Origin: Pseudomonadales bacterium
GTDB lineage: Bacteria > Pseudomonadota > Gammaproteobacteria > Pseudomonadales > Azotimanducaceae
Direction: 5' to 3'
NCBI GenBank assembly: GCA_019090615.1
Contig: JAHRVQ010000004.1
Span: 1 to 50,010, forward strand
Length of the DNA stretch: 50,010 nt
The notes beneath the pieces were generated by a model. The model was not told where the DNA came from. It saw nothing but the letters and a program-made list of their open reading frames with translations, and ran no database searches. This document shows, one piece after another, positions 10,540 to 17,170 of the stretch. The translations under genes were made by a program, and so were the position numbers. Every line of letters begins with the position of its first letter. Positions within the stretch are counted from its first letter, which is position 1.

Positions 10540-12651
10540 ATGTTAGAAGATGCGCTTAAAAAGGAAATCCAGACGGCTTATTCAAGTTTGTTGTCCGCGA
10601 AAGGCTATAAGGCGCGTGCCTGTCAAAAACAGATGGTTGCGGATATTGCTAATAGCATAGGTAATATTGAAGTTGATGACGAAGGCCAGAGGATTACAGA
10701 AGAGAATATATGTGTTGTTGAGGCGGGTACAGGCACAGGTAAAACCATTGCCTATGCGATAGCGGCGTTACCTATTGCCAAGGCATTATCTAAACGCCTG
10801 GTGATTTCAACCGCAACCATTGCTCTGCAGGAACAGATCGTCTACGTCGATTTGCCAGATATCATGCAGCACTCGGGACTAGAACTTAGCTTCGCCCTGG
10901 CGAAGGGGCGCAGGCGTTATTTATGTTTGTCTAAACTAGATCAGGTATTGCAGGCAACTCAGTCAGGTAGTCAGATGCTGGCCTTTTATGATGAACAAAT
11001 GATCGCTTCTGATGAATCTCATCAAGTATTATTTGAAGCCATGTTGACTGAGCTGGGGCGCGGTCAGTGGGACGGCGACCGTGATAACTGGCAGGATGAA
11101 ATAGATAATGGGGCCTGGCTACAGGTAAGTACAGATCACGTGCAATGCACGGGTCGACGCTGTTCCCATTATGATAATTGCTATTTCTATAAAGCGCGGG
11201 AACAGATCCATCGTGTGGATTGTATTGTTACTAATCACGATTTGGTGATGGCCGATATGATGATGGGTGGCGGCGCTGTATTGCCTGCACCAGAGGAGAC
11301 AATTTATATATTTGACGAAGGTCATCATCTACCGGATAAGGCCCTGAATCATTTTGCCGGTTTTCTTCAGGTACGCTCGACGCAAACCTGGCTTGAGCAG
11401 ATCCCTGGCCATTTAAAACAATTAACAGAGCAGTTGGGCACTATTGGCGGCTTGCCGATGGCGCTGCAGCAATACGCAGATACGGCCGCCAATCTGGTCC
11501 AACAGCTGGAGCAGGTCTTACAGCTTTTTGGTGCTTTACGGCCGCAGGCAGAAGGTAAAGACGATGATTTGAGTTATCGCTTTCCCGGCGGTCAGGTTGA
11601 GCCTGCCGGTCGCGAAATTAGCGAGCACCTGTACCAGGAAAATAAACGCCTGTTGAACCATCTGACGTTGCTTTTTCAGGCTATTGAAGATGACCTTGGT
11701 GAAACCGACGCAGGTACCAAAGAGCGTTTGGAATACTGGTTGCCAGTGGTAGCAGCAATGATGTCAAGAACAGAAGCTGCTACCAGTGTCTGGCAGGCGT
11801 ATAAAACTCAGGATGTTGCTGGATCGCCGCCAACAGCGCGTTGGATAAATTTTCGCGAAGCTGATGAGTTACTTATTCAATCAAGCCCGATCACCGTGGA
11901 CGATTTATTATATGAATCTTTATGGTCTCGCTGTTTTGGCGCAGTGATCACATCCGCGACACTGTCGATGGATGGCGATTTTAGCCGCTATCGAAATAAA
12001 ATAGGTATATCAGAGAAGAATCATTTTCGGGCTCTGGCGAGTCCTTTTAACTATGCTCAACAGGCGGTATTAAATGTACCGCCGATGAATGTAGACCCGC
12101 GAAATGCTGACGCCCATAGTGATGCCGTGGTTGAAATGCTGCCCGAATTATTGACCGCTGCCAAAGGTGGGCTGGTTTTATTTGCTTCGTGGCGGCAGAT
12201 GTATCGTATCAGCGATGGCTTGCCTGAGGGTTTTATGCGTAAGGTACTTAGTCAGGGTAATTATGCCAAAAGCGAAATTTTAGCGCAGCATAAATCGCAG
12301 GTTGATCAGGGCCAGCAGAGCATTATATTTGGCCTTGCCAGTTTTGCCGAAGGAATAGATTTGCCCGGTGATTATTGTGATCATGTGGTGATAATCAAGA
12401 TCCCATTTGCCGTGCCCAATGATCCAGTTGGGGCGACCTTGAGCGAATGGATTGAATCAAAAGGCGGAAATTCATTTCAGGAGGTGATGGTTCCAGATGC
12501 AGCATTACGTATGGTGCAGGCCTGTGGCCGTTTATTAAGAACAGAGCAGGATACGGGTTATGTCTCGATTCTTGATCGTCGATTGCTAACGCAGCGGTAT
12601 GGTAATTTGTTGCTTAATGCTTTGCCGCCTTTCAAAAAAACATTTGGCTGA
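10540..12651 (+). CDS. dinG: ATP-dependent DNA helicase DinG
   Basis: A 703-residue XPD/Rad3-type superfamily 2 helicase. Visible features are Walker A AGTGTGKT at residues 62-69, four cysteines for a 4Fe-4S cluster (C129, C203, C208, C214), a DEGH box at 259-262 and C-terminal helicase motifs ending in QACGRLLRTEQDTG. DinG unwinds DNA-RNA hybrids and D-loops, helping forks pass transcription. Length and cysteine spacing resemble DinG rather than YoaA; no LexA-like operator was recognised in the 157-bp upstream gap. The P-loop kinase gene starts 35 bp downstream on the same strand. Confidence 0.93.
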   Translation: MLEDALKKEIQTAYSSLLSAKGYKARACQKQMVADIANSIGNIEVDDEGQRITEENICVVEAGTGTGKTIAYAIAALPIAKALSKRLVISTATIALQEQIVYVDLPDIMQHSGLELSFALAKGRRRYLCLSKLDQVLQATQSGSQMLAFYDEQMIASDESHQVLFEAMLTELGRGQWDGDRDNWQDEIDNGAWLQVSTDHVQCTGRRCSHYDNCYFYKAREQIHRVDCIVTNHDLVMADMMMGGGAVLPAPEETIYIFDEGHHLPDKALNHFAGFLQVRSTQTWLEQIPGHLKQLTEQLGTIGGLPMALQQYADTAANLVQQLEQVLQLFGALRPQAEGKDDDLSYRFPGGQVEPAGREISEHLYQENKRLLNHLTLLFQAIEDDLGETDAGTKERLEYWLPVVAAMMSRTEAATSVWQAYKTQDVAGSPPTARWINFREADELLIQSSPITVDDLLYESLWSRCFGAVITSATLSMDGDFSRYRNKIGISEKNHFRALASPFNYAQQAVLNVPPMNVDPRNADAHSDAVVEMLPELLTAAKGGLVLFASWRQMYRISDGLPEGFMRKVLSQGNYAKSEILAQHKSQVDQGQQSIIFGLASFAEGIDLPGDYCDHVVIIKIPFAVPNDPVGATLSEWIESKGGNSFQEVMVPDAALRMVQACGRLLRTEQDTGYVSILDRRLLTQRYGNLLLNALPPFKKTFG

Positions 12652-12686
12652 CTTTTAGAAATTTTGTCGCTGATTTAGCGTTGTAG

Positions 12687-13589
12687 ATGAGGCTAAACAA
12701 TATGTTCGATGTTACTTCTAAAAATAAGTTATTGCGTCAATTTCAGGACTATTGTCGGGCAAAAAATATACACCTGGGGCAGGATTATTTTGACATACTT
12801 TGCCTTGTCGCCGCTAAACTCCGAGACCATCTGCGAGCGCAGGTTGTTCCTGAGAGTAAGACCGGTGGCTGTATGCTGGTGGGAATTTCTGGTGCACAAG
12901 GCAGCGGCAAGTCGACATTTGCAGCGCTGTTGGCTCAAACCCTGGAGGTAGGGTTTGACCTTTCAACACTGGTTTTATCGTTGGATGATTTCTATTTGAG
13001 CCGAGCACAACGATTAACACTGGCAGCCTCTGTGCACCCCTTGTTAAAAACTCGCGGTGTACCCGGAACCCATGATATCGAGCTGCTGCGAGATGTTATT
13101 CAGGCCGTGGTTGATACCAGGGGTACAGATATCCCGTTATTTAATAAAATGGAAGATGACAGGCAGGGCAGCAGGTATTTTGCACCACAGCCTGTGCGAA
13201 TAATTATACTGGAAGGCTGGTGCTGGGGAGCAACACCCTGTGCGCCGCAGTTATTAGAACCGCCGATTAATGCACTTGAGGCAGAAGCAGACCCCTCAGG
13301 AATCTGGCGTATTTATGTCAATGATCAGCTCGGGCGTTACCAATCCGTATTTAGGACCGATTATTCTATATTCCTTAAAGTGCCCGATATGCAGTCGGTG
13401 CTCCAATGGCGTTGGCAACAGGAACAACAGGGCAGTGGCAGCCAGGCGATGTCTCAGCCAGCTATAAGCCGGTTTATTATGGCATATGAGCGTATAACGC
13501 TGCGTATGTTGCAGGACATGCCAGCGCAGGTGGATTTAACGTTGGCGCTGGACAGGGCGCATAAAATTGCCCTGTTGCCCACCCGGTAA
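12687..13589 (+). CDS. P-loop kinase, D-glycerate 3-kinase-like
   Basis: A 300-residue P-loop kinase of the uridine kinase/phosphoribulokinase superfamily. It has Walker A GAQGSGKST at residues 69-77, the strand VLSLDDFYLSRAQR, the substrate-loop segment LLKTRGVPGTHDIELL, IPLFNKMEDDRQG and VRIIILEGW. These are characteristic of the plant GLYK / yeast Tda10 group, whose plant member phosphorylates D-glycerate to 3-phosphoglycerate. Bacterial members are usually annotated glycerate kinase, but the substrate is not proven by sequence. ATG 12702 is an alternative start. Same strand as dinG, 35 bp apart. Confidence 0.8.
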   Translation: MRLNNMFDVTSKNKLLRQFQDYCRAKNIHLGQDYFDILCLVAAKLRDHLRAQVVPESKTGGCMLVGISGAQGSGKSTFAALLAQTLEVGFDLSTLVLSLDDFYLSRAQRLTLAASVHPLLKTRGVPGTHDIELLRDVIQAVVDTRGTDIPLFNKMEDDRQGSRYFAPQPVRIIILEGWCWGATPCAPQLLEPPINALEAEADPSGIWRIYVNDQLGRYQSVFRTDYSIFLKVPDMQSVLQWRWQQEQQGSGSQAMSQPAISRFIMAYERITLRMLQDMPAQVDLTLALDRAHKIALLPTR

Positions 13590-13614
13590 AACCTGAGTAA
13601 AGATATTTTGCTGG

Positions 13615-13636
13615 TTCAGGCGTTATTCAGGCGTAG
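13615..13636 (+). repeat. Two 11-bp direct repeats
   Basis: TTCAGGCGTTA (13615-13625) is followed directly by TTCAGGCGTAG (13626-13636), 25 bp after the kinase stop. Confidence 0.75.
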
Positions 13637-13681
13637 TTATCTATTCTGGAAACCATATTGAACAGAATAGGTGAAGAGGAT

Positions 13682-14239
13682 ATGTCCAGGATGTATTTCG
13701 TATTAAGAAGCAGGATGTTTTTTTTGGTCCAGGCTGGGCTTGCCTTGCCGGCATTATTGATCTGTACGTTGACTGCTTATGCTGAGCGGCAAGTGGTGTA
13801 TGAACACGCGCCGGTAGTTGCGAGTATTCCAATTGTTAAGCATGTGCGTGTTTCAACCCCCAGAGAGGAATGCTGGCAACAGGAAGTTGCTTATCGACCG
13901 GGGCATCGGCAAACCGGTGTCAGTACCGTGGTAGGTGCGTTGGTGGGTGGCGCGATTGGTAATGCGGTGGGTCATCACAAGAAGAACAAGCAGGTTGGTG
14001 CTGTTTTGGGAGCTGTTTTAGGCGGCACCGTTGGACATGCTGTGGGCAGGAAAAATCGACCCATTGTGAATAATAGCGAAGAAGTGTGCAGGGTTTATCA
14101 TGACTCCTATCAGGAAGAACAGATTATAGGCTATCGAGTGCAGTATCAATTTAATGATCGCATTTATACCACACGAACCCGTACCGACCCCGGTGAGAGT
14201 ATAAAATTGCGGCTGGCGATTTCGCCCGTCGCGACCTGA
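13682..14239 (+). CDS. Glycine-zipper 2TM envelope protein
   Basis: A 185-residue secreted protein with a signal peptide ending near AYA-E, and two glycine-zipper helices (VVGALVGGAIGNAVGHH and VGAVLGAVLGGTVGHAVG). These are followed by a C-terminal domain with IGYRVQYQFNDRIYTTRT, typical of rickettsial 17-kDa-antigen-like proteins of the outer membrane or periplasm. Molecular role unknown. ATG 13682 is chosen because AGGTGA lies 7 bp upstream; ATG 13691 and TTG 13658 are in-frame alternatives. Confidence 0.85.
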   Translation: MSRMYFVLRSRMFFLVQAGLALPALLICTLTAYAERQVVYEHAPVVASIPIVKHVRVSTPREECWQQEVAYRPGHRQTGVSTVVGALVGGAIGNAVGHHKKNKQVGAVLGAVLGGTVGHAVGRKNRPIVNNSEEVCRVYHDSYQEEQIIGYRVQYQFNDRIYTTRTRTDPGESIKLRLAISPVAT

Positions 14240-14548
14240 GTTTGTGGCTGAAGGCGATATACTCAGATTAAAAGTACCCAATCAGAAACTGCTCGATAAG
14301 GAATGCGAGTAATATAAAGCTTTAGTATTTGGGTATTAGAACCGAAGGGATAATTCCAGAATAAGCGGTCAATAAAATAGTCATGCTACAATAACAGGCC
14401 AACACCTTATATAACGCGGCTGGATGACAATTTCCCTGTATCGGTTTAACTGGGAGAGAGTTGGGAGAGTGCTGGTTTGATAGTAGGTGTGCTATTGAGT
14501 CTATTTGAGCGTTGAACATGTCTGCGAAATTAAGCAAAAGAGATTCGC
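14240..14548. other. Intergenic region with an orphan coding-like frame
   Basis: There is no confident gene in these 309 bp. Just after the glycine-zipper stop, another frame reads MAEGDILRLKVPNQKLLDKECE from GTG 14244 to TAA 14312. It looks protein-like but is only 22 codons and may be a remnant or a frameshifted extension. The rest is AT-rich, with a weak GGGAGAG duplication near 14451-14468. It presumably contains the promoter of the PepSY-regulator-sensor operon. Confidence 0.4.
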
Positions 14549-14860
14549 ATGGTTAGGTTGATAATTTTATGTTTTATGTTGTCACAATTGGCTATTGCTC
14601 CAGGTATATCAGCAGATATGAAACGGGGGGATCGTTCATCCAAGGGCATGAAACATATCTTTAGGACGAGCCAAAAAGTTCGTATGGGTAATCAGCAGGC
14701 TGCGCGCAAAGCGAAAAGAAATTTCCCTGGTAATAAGATACTGGGGGTAAAGTTGATGCAAAGCGGAGGGCCGCCAGTTTATCGAATAAAAATGTTATCT
14801 GCCAAAGGCATCGTTAAGTTCGTATTTGTTGATGCTGTTAATGGCGAGGTAATTAAATGA
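14549..14860 (+). CDS. Small periplasmic PepSY-domain protein
   Basis: A 103-residue protein with a signal peptide (MVRLIILCFMLSQLAIAPGISA), then a basic segment and a C-terminal PepSY-like unit: AARKAKRNFPGNKILGVKL, YRIKMLSAKGIVKFVFVDAVNGEVI. Small PepSY proteins are commonly encoded next to two-component systems and are thought to modulate the sensor's periplasmic domain. Its TGA overlaps the ATG of the response regulator (ATGA at 14857-14860), so the two are translationally coupled. Confidence 0.8.
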   Translation: MVRLIILCFMLSQLAIAPGISADMKRGDRSSKGMKHIFRTSQKVRMGNQQAARKAKRNFPGNKILGVKLMQSGGPPVYRIKMLSAKGIVKFVFVDAVNGEVIK

Positions 14861-15531
14861 GCAAGCGGCTATTGCTGGTTGAAGATGAATCTAAATTGCG
14901 AGAACAGTTAAGCGAGATTTTGCTTCGACATCATTACGAAGTTGATGCCTGTGCGGATGGCCTGGAGGGTTTGTATCTTGCTGAAAGGAATCAGTATGAT
15001 GTTGCCATAATAGATTTGGGTTTGCCAAAACTGTCTGGAATAGAGTTAATTGGTAAGGTCAGAGAAGCGGGCCAGGAATATCCAGTCCTTATTCTCACCG
15101 CCCGCGGCGACTGGAAGGATAAAGTTGATGGCCTGGCTGCTGGCGCTGACGATTACCTGGTTAAACCTTTTCATGTTCAGGAGCTACTCGCCAGATTAGA
15201 GGCTTTGATCCGGCGTGCGTCCGGAAAATTAAAACCTGCCATACATCTCGGTCCAGTCTACCTTGATGTGCGAGGTAAGCGGGTACAGGTGAGCAATATG
15301 GATGTTGACCTGACCGCATTCGAATTTAATCTACTTGAATATCTGATGTTAAAACCGGGACAGGTTATCTCCAAGGCGGAACTGACTGACCACCTTTACG
15401 ATCAGGATTTTGATCGGGACAGTAACGTGATAGAAGTATTTGTTGGTCGTTTACGGAAAAAGCTTGATCCAGAAAGCGCCATTAAACCGATAGAAACTGT
15501 TCGTGGCCAGGGCTACCGGTTTAGTCTATAG
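14857..15531 (+). CDS. OmpR/PhoP-type response regulator
   Basis: A 224-residue regulator. The receiver domain has acidic D10, phospho-acceptor D53 and conserved K103; the C-terminal OmpR/PhoB winged helix (about 125-224) includes LTAFEFNLLEYLMLKPGQVIS and VIEVFVGRLRKKLD. It should bind DNA as a dimer when phosphorylated by the sensor encoded 40 bp downstream. Similarity is closest in feel to PhoP, QseB or PmrA regulators that respond to envelope stress or divalent cations, but the target genes are not shown by the window. Confidence 0.92.
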   Translation: MSKRLLLVEDESKLREQLSEILLRHHYEVDACADGLEGLYLAERNQYDVAIIDLGLPKLSGIELIGKVREAGQEYPVLILTARGDWKDKVDGLAAGADDYLVKPFHVQELLARLEALIRRASGKLKPAIHLGPVYLDVRGKRVQVSNMDVDLTAFEFNLLEYLMLKPGQVISKAELTDHLYDQDFDRDSNVIEVFVGRLRKKLDPESAIKPIETVRGQGYRFSL

Positions 15532-15570
15532 AATTAAATCCTTAAAGCCTCGGCAAACAGAGACAATAGC

Positions 15571-17007
15571 GTGCCGGCGATAATACAAAAAAACTTCAGT
15601 CTGCGTGATCGCTTGTTGTTTACAGCAACTTTAGTGCTGTTCGTTTTTCTTGGTCTTATGGGCCTGGTGCTCGACCGAGCCTTCCAACAAAGTGCAGAAG
15701 AAAGTCTTTGTGAGCGACTACTGGTGCAGATATATGGTTTGTTATCAGTTGTGGAAATGGAGGCAGACGGACTGATGTTGCCTGAATTATTGCAGGAGCC
15801 TCGTTTTAATAATCCGGGTTCAGGTTTGTTCGCGTTGGTGCTAGACAAAAATGGTCGCGAGTTATGGCGTAGCCCCTCGGCTCTGGACCTGGAATTGCGG
15901 CAGCAGGATAGGATAAGTTTATATTCTGATCTTGAACCAGGTAAGGAACGGTTTGGTCGGGTTGAACAACCAGATAATGGTCAGAAATTCTTCTTAAGCT
16001 ATAAAATTCTTTGGCAAGGCAGTGCTGAAACTACGACACCCTATACTTTTGTAGTAATTCAGAATATGGCGGCTTTTGATGTGGTGATAGCCAGTTATAG
16101 AAGTAATTTATGGGGCTGGTTGGTAGCCGTAGTGGTGGTGCTTATCATTATGCAGGGACTGGTAATGACCTGGGGTTTGTTGCCCCTTAGAAGGCTTGCT
16201 GAGGACTTGAAGGCAATAGAAGACGGTAAACAGGAATATCTTGATGGAAATTATCCGGCTGAAATCACGGGTGTTACCCATAACCTTAATTTACTGTTGG
16301 CAAGTGAGCGACAACAACGAGAAAAGTACCGTACCACGCTTGCAGACTTGGCCCATAGTTTGAAAACACCATTGGCTATTCTTCGAGGTGCGGCTGTTCA
16401 GCCTGGCGAACAACCGCAGAGCGCGCTGAAGCAGGGGAATAATCTCAGGGTGATAGATATTCAGAAAAAAATCACCGATATTCAGCAAACCATAGATGAG
16501 CAGGTGGTGCGTATGGACCAAATTGTTGGTTATCAGTTAGAGCGCGCAGTCATTCGTTCGTCGACCCTGGTTAAGGCGCCCATTGCAGTAGAAGGTACAG
16601 TCAGAAAATTGGTTGTGGCACTGGAAAAAGTATATCTCGAAAAAGGCATTAAAATCGTGTTAGATTCGGCGGTGAATGGGTGTTTCCTGGGCGATGAACG
16701 CGACTTCCTGGAGGTGCTGGGTAATCTTATTGATAATGCCTGCAAATATGGATGCAGGCAGGTTAATGTGAGTGTCAATCTGCAACCGGACACAGCATTA
16801 ACCCTGATCATAGAAGATGATGGTCAGGGTATTGAAGAAAATCAGCGTGATCAAATTCTTACCCGAGGCTTAAGGCTAGATAGTCAGGAGTCGGGGCAAG
16901 GCATTGGGCTGGCAATTGTGGTTGAAATTGTAGAGCGTTATGGCGGTAGCATCGCCTTTGGCGAATCGATTTTAGGTGGGTTAAAGGTCAAACTGGCGTT
17001 GCCGTAA
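15571..17007 (+). CDS. Sensor histidine kinase, PhoQ-like
   Basis: A 478-residue membrane kinase pairing with the upstream regulator. It starts at GTG 15571. Membrane helices lie at about residues 16-35 and 180-204, enclosing a periplasmic sensor of about 145 residues. A HAMP-like stretch follows, then the H-box AHSLKTPLAI with phosphorylated H262, the N-box NLIDNACKYG, G1 DDGQGI and G2 GQGIGLAIV. The ALAHSLKTPL-type H-box and domain sizes resemble PhoQ, so divalent cations or antimicrobial peptides are plausible signals; that is inference only. Confidence 0.9.
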   Translation: MPAIIQKNFSLRDRLLFTATLVLFVFLGLMGLVLDRAFQQSAEESLCERLLVQIYGLLSVVEMEADGLMLPELLQEPRFNNPGSGLFALVLDKNGRELWRSPSALDLELRQQDRISLYSDLEPGKERFGRVEQPDNGQKFFLSYKILWQGSAETTTPYTFVVIQNMAAFDVVIASYRSNLWGWLVAVVVVLIIMQGLVMTWGLLPLRRLAEDLKAIEDGKQEYLDGNYPAEITGVTHNLNLLLASERQQREKYRTTLADLAHSLKTPLAILRGAAVQPGEQPQSALKQGNNLRVIDIQKKITDIQQTIDEQVVRMDQIVGYQLERAVIRSSTLVKAPIAVEGTVRKLVVALEKVYLEKGIKIVLDSAVNGCFLGDERDFLEVLGNLIDNACKYGCRQVNVSVNLQPDTALTLIIEDDGQGIEENQRDQILTRGLRLDSQESGQGIGLAIVVEIVERYGGSIAFGESILGGLKVKLALP

Positions 17008-17044
17008 TTTGTAAATAAAACCCCTGGTTGAGCTCCACCAAATT

Positions 17045-17064
17045 AGTCAATTTGACTGTTTTTT
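17045..17064 (+). terminator. Weak rho-independent terminator after the sensor kinase
   Basis: A short hairpin AGTCA-ATT-TGACT (17045-17057) is followed by G and six T residues. The stem is only 5 bp, so its efficiency is doubtful, but it is well placed after the sensor kinase stop. Confidence 0.4.
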
Positions 17065-17090
17065 ACCTCAGTTCGTTGTAACAAAGTTGT

Positions 17091-17170
17091 TTATATCAGC
17101 CCTAACTTTTTTATATAAGTCCTAGCTTATTTAGATCAGTCCTAACTTTTTTATATCAGTCCTAACAGCG
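17091..17170 (-). repeat. Four 20-bp tandem repeats covering the 3' end of the DUF349 gene
   Basis: Exact-phase 20-bp units start at 17091, 17111, 17131 and 17151, with consensus TTATATCAGTCCTAACTTTT. The fourth unit contains the stop codon and last codons (LLGLI) of the minus-strand DUF349 gene. The other three are degenerate copies beyond the stop. Confidence 0.92.
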
